Position numbers and translations under genes: made by a program. Under the pieces are notes generated by a model, which was not told where the DNA came from, did no database searches, and saw only the letters and a program-made list of their open reading frames with translations. This document shows positions 1 to 9,400 of a stretch of DNA of 29,173 nucleotides, piece by piece; position 1 is the stretch's first letter, and each line of letters opens with the position of its first letter. Source of the stretch: Anaerolineae bacterium (GTDB taxonomy: Bacteria; Chloroflexota; Anaerolineae; B4-G1; SLSP01); NCBI GenBank assembly GCA_016927095.1, contig JAFGNI010000282.1, forward strand, positions 1 to 29,173, read 5' to 3'.

Positions 1-290
1 CCTGCTTCCGGGCTGGTGAACAAGATCAGTTTACCGTGGGCAGTGGGAGTGCCCCAGATTCCTTCAGCGACGTAGCGCTGATTCAGGTGCCGTACGAAGT
101 CGGCCTTAGCATAATGGTTGCAACTCTCTAAGAACGTTCGTCCGTCGCCCAAGATGATCCGGTTTCTACACGAGGTTCTCAGTTGTCTTAACAGGGTGTG
201 CTCAAAGAAGGCCAGGTCTGTGCCGTACGTGAGGATGAGCAGGTTGTGCCAGGGACCTCCAAAGGCTTCGGGGAGACGCAGCTCGTTCAA
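1..290 (-). CDS. Phospholipase D-like nuclease, N-terminal part (cut by window edge)
   Basis: The minus strand is open from a TTG at 288-290 to the left edge, giving 96 residues with no in-frame ATG. The TTG overlaps the stop of the upstream gene as TTGA, and a GGAG lies 7 bases upstream, so I take TTG as the start. Visible features are a hydrophobic strand and turn (LLILTYGTDLAFFE), then RIILGDGR, and near the edge HGKLILF. This layout resembles the beta-strand and HxK half-site of phospholipase D superfamily nucleases found beside restriction and defence genes. The usual Asp of the HKD motif is not obvious: Thr sits at that position, as in divergent members. The expected downstream G-S-x-N segment lies outside the window. 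It is the last visible gene of the operon and probably an accessory nuclease. The PLD assignment rests on one half motif. Confidence 0.55.
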   Translation of the reverse strand, partial: MNELRLPEAFGGPWHNLLILTYGTDLAFFEHTLLRQLRTSCRNRIILGDGRTFLESCNHYAKADFVRHLNQRYVAEGIWGTPTAHGKLILFTSPEA

Positions 291-1948
291 GGCAGATCTC
301 CTTTTCTTAGCAACGTAGCGCCTGTGTCAGTCAGAGCGTGTGCCGGGTTGGAGAAGTCTCCGCAGAGCCCGAGTTCATAGACCGTGGTGCTGATAGCATC
401 AAAGCGTGAATCCTGGAATCCCAGGGGATTATAGTGACTATAGAATCTCAGCCGACTTCCTTCTCGCTGGAACCGGAAGGTGTTGTCAGGCAGTTTGGAT
501 GTCGCAACAAGCTGATGTTGCAGGATGACATACTCGGCATAGATCCATCGTGTGAAGTCACCTAGTGAGTAGCTTCCGGAGGACAACCTATGCTGAAGTG
601 CGGAAATAAAGGCGTCGACACTCAGCCGACCATCCGATCCCATGTGCGAGATCTCCCATGTCGGATCATCTCGTATCTCATCTGACTCCAACCTCAGATA
701 TACCAGGAGTAGGATGATCATCATTCCGGCAACATACGCTTCAGAGTACAACCATTCTTTCTCGTCGCGCACAAGTTGTACCAATTTGTGTTCCTGCACC
801 CGCACGGAAACATCCCACCCACCAGCCAGTGAAGGTTGCGCAAGACCGGCTACATCACTAACCCAGGCAATGAGACTTCTGAGATCTGAGTCCGCCGTAA
901 TGCCGGGATACGGCAGATCGAGGCGGGCGGCTAACTGGTTGTAGTCCAGCGCACCACTCACCTCCTGCCAGAAGTCCTCAAGGTCAATCGGGTGCGCATC
1001 TCCTTTTCTGTCGAGGCCCCATTCACAGAGGTAGACCCATAGGGCATTCAGGGCAAATGCGTAGTACTCCCGTGCTTGGTAGAGCCGCCACCTTCGGTAA
1101 GTGTCCTCTATTCCTGCTCGAGGTCGATAGGAAGCGCCGTTGTCCGCTGCCTGGAAGTAGATCAGCTGCCTAAAAACATCCGAGTCGACAGCGTATCCGT
1201 CGGTCTGTTCCGCAAGATCAAGGAACATCCTTAACGTATTGCGGCGGGGCTCCGATCCACTGCCACCATTCAGAAAGATGTCCAGAAGGAGCCTATTGTC
1301 AGGACTGCTGGGGGCTTTGAGCTGACATAGACACGCTTGGTGGATGTATTCCAGCACCACGTCATAGGGAACCAGCGCCTTATCTAGGTCAAAGTAGCGA
1401 CGATAGTACTCGGTACTCTTTACTGCCTGCCGAAACGCTGCCGCTAGCTTCTTGCCGTCTTCGCTTGGGACATCGACAGGATACGGGTAACCGACACCAC
1501 CGGGGTATATGAGACCAAGTTCGCCAATGACCGAACGGTAGTAGAGCCCGTAACCACCCAAAGGGCTCTTGATGTAGTTCGTGGTCGTGTCGTAGTAGTC
1601 TCGCTTCTCACCTGCCAAAGGTCCGGTCTTGCGCCCTCCGACAATGCCACGTACCTCTCCATGTTCTGGTTGCTCGCACAGATTCGCACCCAACGAGAAG
1701 ATAAAGGCGCGCGGCCGGTAGAAGGCGGTCCAAGCCTCGTCACTTCGTGGGAGATCTCGGCGCCAGAACTCATCCAGGAGAAACGTGTAGAAGCTATGAT
1801 ACCGCGGATGAGAAGTAAGCACGTTGATGCCGGGCGACAGCGAGGGCAAGATCTGATCGGAAGACACGCTTCCCAGCCCAAGGTGGTCGCGTCCCGTCGT
1901 CGCCTCGTACATCCGCACAATCCACTGTGGCTTTGCGGTTGTTACCAT
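287..1948 (-). CDS. Unrecognised 553-residue operon protein
   Basis: I do not recognise this family. The protein is soluble-looking, rich in Tyr, Trp, Leu and Arg, mostly helical in character, with no signal peptide, membrane segment, P-loop or Cys cluster. The N-terminus (about residues 1-100) contains a conserved-looking SHPRYHSFYTFLLDEFWRR stretch. The ATG at 1948 is preferred over the GTG at 1951 because GAGG sits 6 bases upstream of it, inside the stop region of the preceding gene. It starts 4 bases after that gene's stop and its own stop overlaps the TTG of the PLD-like gene, so the pair is likely translationally coupled. GC drops here: the line at 661-720 is 45% by hand count, while line 2101-2160 in the preceding gene is near 62%. 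This suggests the two-gene tail was acquired separately. A role as partner of the PLD-like nuclease is inference from position only. Confidence 0.8.
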   Translation of the reverse strand: MVTTAKPQWIVRMYEATTGRDHLGLGSVSSDQILPSLSPGINVLTSHPRYHSFYTFLLDEFWRRDLPRSDEAWTAFYRPRAFIFSLGANLCEQPEHGEVRGIVGGRKTGPLAGEKRDYYDTTTNYIKSPLGGYGLYYRSVIGELGLIYPGGVGYPYPVDVPSEDGKKLAAAFRQAVKSTEYYRRYFDLDKALVPYDVVLEYIHQACLCQLKAPSSPDNRLLLDIFLNGGSGSEPRRNTLRMFLDLAEQTDGYAVDSDVFRQLIYFQAADNGASYRPRAGIEDTYRRWRLYQAREYYAFALNALWVYLCEWGLDRKGDAHPIDLEDFWQEVSGALDYNQLAARLDLPYPGITADSDLRSLIAWVSDVAGLAQPSLAGGWDVSVRVQEHKLVQLVRDEKEWLYSEAYVAGMMIILLLVYLRLESDEIRDDPTWEISHMGSDGRLSVDAFISALQHRLSSGSYSLGDFTRWIYAEYVILQHQLVATSKLPDNTFRFQREGSRLRFYSHYNPLGFQDSRFDAISTTVYELGLCGDFSNPAHALTDTGATLLRKGDLP

Positions 1949-1951
1949 CAC

Positions 1952-2689
1952 TCACCTCGCTGACCCAACACCTCGTCCCACCGCCACCATCTCCAGATCC
2001 AACCCCTGCCGCGTCACGGCGAAGCGCGGGGAGCGACGTACCTCGCCCAGGAACGACGCGAGGTCGAACGGGAAAAGGTAGGGAAGCTGGACGAGCGCCT
2101 GGAGTGGGATGACGTCAGATCCGTGCGCGACGAGTGCAGCGTGCAGCAACCACAGCGCTAGCGCCTGATTCTCTGGCCTAACGGCCTCCGCGAGCCGGTA
2201 AGCCCCTGGCGCGAGCCCGTTATGCAGCTCATCCCACTCATAAACAGTCCGCACCACGCGCTGAACGGCACGCTCCAGCGTCGTGCGCTGACCCCAGCCC
2301 TCGACCATGCGCCGCTGCACCTGTGCCATCGTAAACACGTCCTGCAGCCGTCCAAGGGTCCCCATCGTTGCGGCCACGTCGCGGAAGAAGGGGTAAGCCA
2401 GCAAGGCCATGCCCCAGTGGACGATCACCCGTGCATCGGGCGCAATGTGCTCCATCAGGTCTAGGGCTTCTGCACGCAGCATCTCGTGCTCTGGCGGCAC
2501 ATTGACCCAGATCCGGAGCAGCACGGTCATCGTCTTGCTCTGCGCTTCCATGCCTTCGATGTCTCGCGCCAGCTTAGTACGCAGTTCCTCCAGGACCTTG
2601 TCCGGTGTTAGCCTTTGCTGCACTAAGGCAACAACAGCGTCCAGCCACGCGAGCTGGACCTTGCGGTCAAACCCGATCATCTTGTTCAT
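1952..2689 (-). CDS. Small protein in the BrxA position of BREX-3 (possible winged-helix protein)
   Basis: A 245-residue protein whose ATG overlaps the pglZ stop as ATGA, so it is translationally coupled to pglZ. In type 3 BREX the gene after pglZ is brxA, a small DNA-binding protein (DUF1819), and this gene has that position and about that size. I do not see an unmistakable DUF1819 signature. Residues about 95-150 look like a winged helix: FFRDVAATMGTLGRLQ, then a QVQRRMVEGWGQRTTLERAVQR recognition-helix-like stretch, then a hydrophobic VVRTVYEW strand. The C-terminal third is hydrophobic and includes LPYLFPFDL. There is no signal peptide or clear membrane helix. The role is inferred as DNA binding or scaffolding in the BREX complex. 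It could instead be an unrelated protein filling the same slot. Confidence 0.6.
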   Translation of the reverse strand: MNKMIGFDRKVQLAWLDAVVALVQQRLTPDKVLEELRTKLARDIEGMEAQSKTMTVLLRIWVNVPPEHEMLRAEALDLMEHIAPDARVIVHWGMALLAYPFFRDVAATMGTLGRLQDVFTMAQVQRRMVEGWGQRTTLERAVQRVVRTVYEWDELHNGLAPGAYRLAEAVRPENQALALWLLHAALVAHGSDVIPLQALVQLPYLFPFDLASFLGEVRRSPRFAVTRQGLDLEMVAVGRGVGSAR

Positions 2690-4728
2690 AGTTTGTCGCC
2701 CCGCGTGATCTCGACAAACGGGACGATCACTTCCTCAATGGCAATGCCGCCGTGGCAGACCGCCTGCTCCCCAACGTTCACGAACGCGTCTAGCTTGGGC
2801 GCGAGCAACACCGCGAGATCTGCCGGCAGACCGACATTGGACCACTCCATCGCTGTAGGTGCCTGCTGCTTGCCGAGCGCCATAAAGGCGGGATCGGTGT
2901 AGATACGCGCGCGCTCGCCCCGTGTCTCGACCAGCACGCCCTCACTGGGACGCCCGATGCCCCGGGCTGCCACATTGCCGTGGTCAGATGTCAAACATAC
3001 GTTAAAGCCGTTATCCATAAGCTCTTTCATCATCTCCGTTAAGTAACGGTAGCGGGTGAGCCAGAGCCGCACCTGCTGGTGCATCCCGCTCGTGCCCAAC
3101 TGCATACCGTGCATTACATTGTCCACTGTGTTAACTACCAATCCTACGACTCGAATCCTCGGATCGCGAACTAGGCTTCTCAGTTCCGTCTCCAGTCCGG
3201 TCGTGTCGTTAACACCTGAGCCTGCGTCTGCTTCTACGGCTTTGGTCCCCAAGTTGCGGAGATAGCCGATGTTGGCGGGCTGGAGCCCCCGGTCGCTCCA
3301 GAAGCGTGTCCAGTGGGCTGCGTCCTGCGCCGTCTTGGTCCACGAGCCCGGGAACAGCTTCGGCGGGTTCCCGGCGAAGAGCGCCTGTCTCGAGATGGGC
3401 GTCAGCGTCGGTACCCAGGCGAAGGTTGCGCTCTCGTCCACGTGCCACGCCACAGCCTCCTCTGTCCATACACTGCGTATGACCTGCCATTGGTCGAGCG
3501 CCAGGCCATCGACCACGACCAACGCGTAACGTCCCTTCGGGTCCTGGTTGTGGCGCGAGGCCATCCAGTGCGGTACGTGGTGCACCATCGCGGGCTTGGG
3601 CAGGTAGGGAAGACTGTGAAGGGTATGATAGCGCAAGCGCATCCAGTCCGCAAATCGCGACTCGATCTCCAGGTGTGTTCGGTGGTATTGATCTCGCATC
3701 CCTTCGGCCATGGCATCGGCCAAGTTGTGGTACAGGACGGTCAGGTCGGCCCACCGTTCAGCCACATGCAACCAAGCGTGATGCGTGGCTGTATTGCTCG
3801 GGATGTCGTTCGCGAGTCGGTCGATCAAGCCTGTGAAGCGGCGGAGGCGATGCTGTGCAGCATCGAACTGGACCCCGATCTGTCGCCAGCCGCCTACGTT
3901 CCATGTGTAGGGCACCTGGAGCGGACGGAGCTTGCCATCGAGAAAGAGGGTGGCAATGTGTGCACGGACATCGGGTTCGGTAAAAGGCACGGTAGTTTCC
4001 ATCACATAGGAGACACCGGGTTCTTGGTCAAGCACGCCGGCTGGCTGAAGAGCGGCGAGGTACCCGTACCACTGCTCTTGGAGGAAGGCAAGAAAGGCGT
4101 TGGCGTCGTGCAGCCACGTCTCGACGTCCCAGCCTACCGGATACCGCTCAGGGCGCAGCATGGCGAGCAACGCTACTCGGATGCGGGGCGGTAGTGCGCC
4201 ACCGTTGCTGTGGCGGGCAAGCAGCAGCTTGAGCAGTCCCACGGGTGTCGCCGCAGCGTCAGGATCTATGCCATACGCGTGGCGAAGCACGAATCGCGCG
4301 GTGGCTTGGTCGCCCATATCTGGCCCTGCATAGTGCTGGCACGCCTCGTAGATCGGCTGAAGGTAGCCCAGTTCCAGTTCCTTGAGAACCGGATAGCTCA
4401 GCTTGGGGAACAGCTCGGGCAGTCCGAATGCCAGCAAGCGCCCGCACTGTAGCAGGTCGTAGGGCAAGGCACGCAGGCTGACCTCGGGTGAGCGCAGGAT
4501 TACGACCAGGTCGGTACCGCGCCCTTCGTCCCAGTGGCGACGATAGCCCGACTCGTGAGTGTAGCGAAAGCTGACAGGGTCGTCGAAAGTGAGCAGATCG
4601 AAGCCTCGCTGCCGGATCGTGAACAACACGTGCTCGTCCAGCATCAGCCCGTCAGGATCCGCCACGAGGGTGAGCTTATGAACGGGCGCAGTGAAGTGCT
4701 GCAGGATCGTGTTTTGCCAAGTTGTCAT
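2686..4728 (-). CDS. pglZ: BREX-3 alkaline-phosphatase-fold protein PglZ
   Basis: A 680-residue protein with the PglZ domain in its second half. PglZ is an alkaline-phosphatase-superfamily protein required in all BREX types; purified homologues behave as metal-dependent nucleases or phosphodiesterases. Visible motifs: VVVDGLALDQW near residue 406 (first metal-binding Asp), TPISRQALFAG near 445 (nucleophile region), NTVDNVMHG near 540, SDHGN near 582 (metal-binding Asp-His) and a late HGGIAIEEV His motif. All key positions look intact. The ATG at 4728 is chosen over the earlier start at 4746 because AGAGGGA (4734-4740) lies 5 bases upstream. It follows the NERD-helicase gene by 27 bases and overlaps the next gene by 4. 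Length and position fit type 3 BREX rather than the longer type 1 PglZ. The N-terminal 380 residues have no motif I can name. Confidence 0.9.
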   Translation of the reverse strand: MTTWQNTILQHFTAPVHKLTLVADPDGLMLDEHVLFTIRQRGFDLLTFDDPVSFRYTHESGYRRHWDEGRGTDLVVILRSPEVSLRALPYDLLQCGRLLAFGLPELFPKLSYPVLKELELGYLQPIYEACQHYAGPDMGDQATARFVLRHAYGIDPDAAATPVGLLKLLLARHSNGGALPPRIRVALLAMLRPERYPVGWDVETWLHDANAFLAFLQEQWYGYLAALQPAGVLDQEPGVSYVMETTVPFTEPDVRAHIATLFLDGKLRPLQVPYTWNVGGWRQIGVQFDAAQHRLRRFTGLIDRLANDIPSNTATHHAWLHVAERWADLTVLYHNLADAMAEGMRDQYHRTHLEIESRFADWMRLRYHTLHSLPYLPKPAMVHHVPHWMASRHNQDPKGRYALVVVDGLALDQWQVIRSVWTEEAVAWHVDESATFAWVPTLTPISRQALFAGNPPKLFPGSWTKTAQDAAHWTRFWSDRGLQPANIGYLRNLGTKAVEADAGSGVNDTTGLETELRSLVRDPRIRVVGLVVNTVDNVMHGMQLGTSGMHQQVRLWLTRYRYLTEMMKELMDNGFNVCLTSDHGNVAARGIGRPSEGVLVETRGERARIYTDPAFMALGKQQAPTAMEWSNVGLPADLAVLLAPKLDAFVNVGEQAVCHGGIAIEEVIVPFVEITRGDKL

Positions 4729-4733
4729 CGACG

Positions 4734-4740
4734 TCCCTCT
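4734..4740 (-). promoter_or_regulatory. Ribosome binding site of pglZ
   Basis: AGAGGGA on the minus strand, 5 bases before the ATG at 4728. It lies inside the frame extension to 4746 and so argues for the shorter PglZ. Confidence 0.65.
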
Positions 4741-4755
4741 TCTCAACCTGCAACT

Positions 4756-6402
4756 TCAGTGTGCTGCCAGCTTGGACTTCGTCTCCTCGGGAAGCGTCTC
4801 GGGCGCCAGTACGATCAGGTGGTTGCACGCGCGCGAGCAGCCCACGTAGAGGAGCGATTCCATATTGCGCATCCCGGCCTCGATCTCCGCCAGGATGACT
4901 ATCGGACTTTCCAGCCCTTTGAAGGCATACACGGTCGAGCAGAAGATCTCGTTGCTGCCGGCGACCCACTGGTCCGTGATGTGGAAGTTCCCCACCGGAC
5001 CCAGCTTCCATAACCAACTATGCTGCTGCGCTTTCGGCGTCAGGATGACGATGTCCTCGGCCCAAATCTCCTCCTTGGTAACCAGCCGATGGAGGGTACG
5101 GCTCAGCAGCCGTTTCAGGCTTGCTTGATTGCTATAGGTGTGCAGTTCCACCGCTCGCCCTTTCGGCCCCTGACTGGTCGGCATTTGATCCGACCGGTAG
5201 AACTGCATGACGATCTCGTGGATGGCCTGCGTGTTTCGGCAATTGCGCGTCAGGGAGAAGGGAGCCAGCTCCAGAGGCACACTTTCCTTGGAGCGGTAGA
5301 TTGTCTGGTTGTCGTCGAAGAACACGTAGAAGATACCGGCGTCCGGCTGGCGCAAGAGGCACTGTAGTGGAATCCACCAGTTGTCTCGGAAGTCCTGTCC
5401 TTCGTCCACAATGATGGCGTCGAACTGCGGGCCCAGGATGTCTGTGGCTTCCATCATCTGCTCTGGCAGAATATCGTTGAAGTACTCGGAAGTGTACGGC
5501 CCGGTGGTGATGCCCGCCTTGTGAACAAACTCATCGGCAAAGCGGTGGAAGTGTGCGATTTGCAGGTTGCGGTGGGGGTTCTCCGCCACGAGATACTCAG
5601 CCAGGGCTTTGTTGAAACAAGTGAGCAGCACATCGAATCCCTGGTCGGCCAGGCGCCGGGCTTTCTCATAGGCCAGGGTGGTTTTGCCGGACCCGGCACA
5701 GCCGCTGATCGCCGCTCGCCGCTGGCGGGCGAGGAAGTCGAGCATAGCGAACTGCTGTTCGGTGAGGCGAACCATTTCCCGGTGCTCCTCCTCGATTTCC
5801 ACCGACAATGAGAGGTGGAGGTCCCAAGTCGGACTCAGGAGCGCGACCAACTCCTCAACGCCATAGCGACCCAGCGGGGCATCATCCGGTCTCTGTCCGC
5901 GGAGGTACGCGGTCGCCCGGTTGACCCACGCATGGACATCGGCGATGTCCGAGGCGTCCAGGATCAACTCCCGTGGCGCGTCCAATCGCAGATCGTCCTT
6001 GATCACCACGTCAGGAAAGGCGACGGCGTAGCCGATGGTTGTCCAGCGGTTGCTCCAGTAGGGTTGCTCCTTCAGTTTTTCCAGTAGGCTGTACTTGGCC
6101 GTGCGACCCTGCTGGAAGGGGTCCTTGATCTCGAACTGGTTGCTGTACCATTGGCCGCGTTGCCCATCGTAGTGAATTCCGCCGCCCTTGACCTCGATGA
6201 TGAGGATGCCGGTATCGGAATGCGCTAGACAGAAATCAGCCTCACCATCGCGCACGCCGCCAGTGGTGTCGCGCACCTGCCACGCGACGGAGTGGAAGAC
6301 GGCGAAATCGTTTGGCAGTTGGTCTCTGAAGGCTTCGTAGAGCCTGATCTCAGCCCGGCTGCGCGTGTCCGGATTGATGGGGTCTGGGTACATATGTGCC
6401 AT
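4756..6402 (-). CDS. NERD nuclease domain fused to SF1 (UvrD-like) helicase
   Basis: A 548-residue two-domain protein. Residues about 12-110 form a NERD (nuclease-related) domain, with D56 in GEADF followed by the E70-V-K72 strand: the D-(x)n-ExK signature of the PD-(D/E)xK fold. Residues 215-548 are a superfamily 1 helicase: Walker A GCAGSGKTT (234-242), Walker B DEGQD (333-337), SLTRNCRN (motif IV-like), YAFKGLESPIV (motif V) and YVGCSRA (motif VI). It should couple ATP-driven translocation to DNA cleavage. The ATG at 6402 is preferred because AAAGGA (6410-6415) precedes it; a longer frame reaching 6549 would overlap the helicase gene by over 130 bases in another frame. It starts 11 bases after the brxHII-type stop. 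NERD helicases are common in defence islands but are not one of the six canonical BREX-3 genes, so this is an accessory insertion between brxHII and pglZ. Confidence 0.88.
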   Translation of the reverse strand: MAHMYPDPINPDTRSRAEIRLYEAFRDQLPNDFAVFHSVAWQVRDTTGGVRDGEADFCLAHSDTGILIIEVKGGGIHYDGQRGQWYSNQFEIKDPFQQGRTAKYSLLEKLKEQPYWSNRWTTIGYAVAFPDVVIKDDLRLDAPRELILDASDIADVHAWVNRATAYLRGQRPDDAPLGRYGVEELVALLSPTWDLHLSLSVEIEEEHREMVRLTEQQFAMLDFLARQRRAAISGCAGSGKTTLAYEKARRLADQGFDVLLTCFNKALAEYLVAENPHRNLQIAHFHRFADEFVHKAGITTGPYTSEYFNDILPEQMMEATDILGPQFDAIIVDEGQDFRDNWWIPLQCLLRQPDAGIFYVFFDDNQTIYRSKESVPLELAPFSLTRNCRNTQAIHEIVMQFYRSDQMPTSQGPKGRAVELHTYSNQASLKRLLSRTLHRLVTKEEIWAEDIVILTPKAQQHSWLWKLGPVGNFHITDQWVAGSNEIFCSTVYAFKGLESPIVILAEIEAGMRNMESLLYVGCSRACNHLIVLAPETLPEETKSKLAAH

Positions 6403-6409
6403 AGATCTG

Positions 6410-6415
6410 TCCTTT
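6410..6415 (-). promoter_or_regulatory. Ribosome binding site of the NERD-helicase gene
   Basis: AAAGGA on the minus strand, 7 bases before the ATG at 6402 and overlapping the stop codon of the upstream helicase gene. It supports the short start over a frame extending to 6549. Confidence 0.65.
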
Positions 6416-9400
6416 ATCTGGGCAGCTGACCGGATGCGGTGAGCAGCCCAAAGAGGAAGTCTCGGGCTAGTCCACGCCTCAGCTGGTCGTGGAAGTACTG
6501 GTTGCGGTAGTTCCTCAAACACTCGTAACAACTTGTCTCTTCGCCGCACTCGCAGCTCTTTACCCGATTGTACGCAGCACGAAAGACGTCGGGTAGTTCT
6601 GTCGCTACGCGCCGGACGTGGCCAGCACCCCCCGGCACGTTGTCATAGAGTAGCAGGGCTGGCGCCAAACCCGTAGTGTAGGGATACAGGGTGCCGTCGA
6701 GATCATCACGTCGGATGCCCAAAGCTTCGCTGGCGCCCTCAAGCAGCGCATAGAGTACCGAGAGCCAGAGATCGTAATCACCGCTTGCGGCCAGCAGACC
6801 CTCCATGCGAAATTCTAACACGTCGGTGAGGAACTCGTGCCCGAGATGCCAGTTCTGTGTGTAGCCCCCGCAGTCCTTGCCCGTTCTTGGATTCTTGTGG
6901 GGTTCAGGTTTTTTGCTTCTACGCTTCCCAGTAGGCTGTTCCGGGGCTGGCTCTGCGAAACCACACAAGGAGCAAACACGGAACCCGCGATGATTGATGC
7001 CGGAGTTCACGATCGCCAGCTTGCCATAGCGTGAGTAGCGCTGCCAGACCTGGGCTGTAGCGCTCGACAGGTCGAGCACTGGCTCAAGCACGGGTTGTTC
7101 GTCGGCACTCTCTGGCGTCGCATACTCTGCAAAGTAAGCGCGTGAAGAGTAGATGCGTTGTGGACGGGCCTCTCCTGAAGCACGCACTTCGCGACGGGCG
7201 ATGAAACCGAACTCTGGGATGATGAACGTCCCGTAGAGACGCCGCCAGTCGTAGAGATTGGCGCCACAAACGGTGCAGGGGCCTTCGATGGGCTCGATGG
7301 AGCGGTGGAAGCGGCCACACTCGGGGCAGACAGCGTAGTTAAAAGTGGGCCACTCTCTTCCTGATTGCTTGTAGATCCCGCCGCTCACCCAAACGTGCTT
7401 CGCTGCAACGACCTCGCCACCTGGTGCATACTCCGAGACCGCCATGCGCAGATCACGCTGGAGCTCCACCCGGCGTGCCTCTGGGATCTCGACATACTCA
7501 GTTCGCAGATCCACGACATCGGTAGGGAACCCGTATTTGGGAAGAACATTGCGGGATCCAAGAAACCCCAGCAAGCTGCGTCTTTGGATGGTGGAGATGA
7601 TCCCTTGATAGTGCTTGGCCCTGTCGTAGCCCGCCATTGTGCACTTCCCGGCGGCCTCGTGGGCGAGTCGACGCAAGATATCCAACTCTTCGGTCACTTC
7701 CTTGTTGACTTTGTTGAGCAGTCCTTCACCCTCGTCGTTCCACAGCACAGGCAACCAGGACCAGTCAGCCACACCCAACTCATCTTGTAGTCCGGCAGGG
7801 ATGATGCGTTCTAGGGCTTCCCGCACCTCTCGGGGACGTGTAGCGGCATATTCACTCAGAAGTTGCGTGCCGCTCCCTGGTCCGGTACCATCGAAGAACT
7901 GAGTCACGACGTTGAGGTCCTTATCCCACTCTTGCTTCGCCCAGCGAAAGAAGGCCGCGAAGAAGACCGACTGCGCGTGCCGGCGGACAATCTTCTCATT
8001 GGTCATTGTCACGACAGGAGGTTTGATGCGACCTGCCACAAGTTTTTCGGGGTGGGCGTAGTGGGAAAGATCGTGCGACCGCCGCTGTGCATAGGTGAGG
8101 GCGAACGCCGCGGAGTCGGTGCGCCGTCCCGCGCGCCCGGCACGCTGAACGTAGTTAGCCGTGGTTGGCGGCACGTTGCGCATCAACACCGCCTGCAGCT
8201 CGCCGACATCGACGCCCAATTCGAACGTGGTCGAGCAGGAAAGGGCATTTACCTCGCCGCGGATGAACCGATCCTGTATTTTCGCGGCTTCGTCGCTCTT
8301 CCACTGCGCCGTGTGTTCCTCTGCTTCCAAAGGAACGGGCACCAGGGACTGGTACAAGTAACGATAGTGGTTGTGCTCCCAATCCTCTCGCTCCCTATCC
8401 ACCAAGACCAGGTTGCCGTGGCAGTGGTAGGCAGGGCAGACGCCTTTTACATTACTGTAGGTGGTGCTGTGACATCGGTCACACTCGTAAAGGGCCTGAG
8501 TTCCCTCGACCTGGGGGACCAGTTCGTAGAAGTGATAGTCAACGCGGTAGACGATCCCGACTTTCTTCAGGGTTTCACTGGGGAGGTGCTCGCGCCACAC
8601 TGATCCCGTGTCAGTCAGGTGGCGCCAGATCCCGCTCAGTGTCTCCAATACAATGTGCTGTCGCTCTTGATCGGAGAGCGCGGGCGAGATGCGCGTCAGA
8701 AGACGGTCCAGGATGTCATAACGGCGATTGCTGCCGCGCGTGGGCACCCAACTATATACGCCGTTCTTGCTGTCCGCGCTTTTCTCGCGCATCCAGCCCA
8801 GCCGGTTGCGAGGCGCAAAGGCCTCGCTTCGTGGGTCGACATTCTCCGGGAAGGTGACGGCGCTGTGCTGGCGCAATGTATCGACCAGGAGTTCGATGAT
8901 CTGCCAGGCCTCGTCCTCCGTCAGGTTCCAGGGCGCGCTGACCAGGGGTGCGGGAGGACGCCATCTGGTAGGTTGCACCAGGCGGAACTGCAGCAACCCC
9001 AGCCCCTCGAAGCTGATCCGCCGGTCCCAGGCAACCAGCTCTTGCATCAGCCAGGTGTTCATGTTCTGCATGCGTTCATCATAGCTCTGGCGCTGCGTGA
9101 AAAGTCCGATGCCCTCTGCCTGGCGCAGCAGTCGCCTGCTGACATCCTGAACCCGCAGCCGCCCCTCGCGTCCGGCTTCGTCTTCCAAAACGGCTTTGAG
9201 AATCAAACGGCGGCGCAGCACCTGCCGGTAGGTGCGCTCCAGGTACGGAGCAAAGAACGCTGCGTCCTGCCGGCTGTCGGAGAAGGCCAGAAGCTTTCGC
9301 CCCTGACCCGGTAGGTCTTCCATCTCTTCATCTTCGGAGGGGGGTAGCGTCTGGTAGAGGGCGGTTGCCAGCACGCTGACGGGCGCATCCTGACCGGTAA

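Noticed and set aside
3313..4194. 293-codon plus-strand open frame
   Set aside because: It lies wholly antisense to pglZ, whose catalytic motifs are intact. The translation is Arg/His/Val-rich with no domain, as expected of a shadow in GC-rich DNA.
6403..6549. N-terminal extension of the NERD-helicase gene to 6549
   Set aside because: It would overlap the DUF1998 end of the helicase gene in another frame, and the NERD domain and a good ribosome site fit the ATG at 6402.
7863..9314. Two long plus-strand open frames (7863-8603 and 8619-9314)
   Set aside because: Both are antisense to the helicase gene, including its motifs V and VI, and have no recognisable domain.
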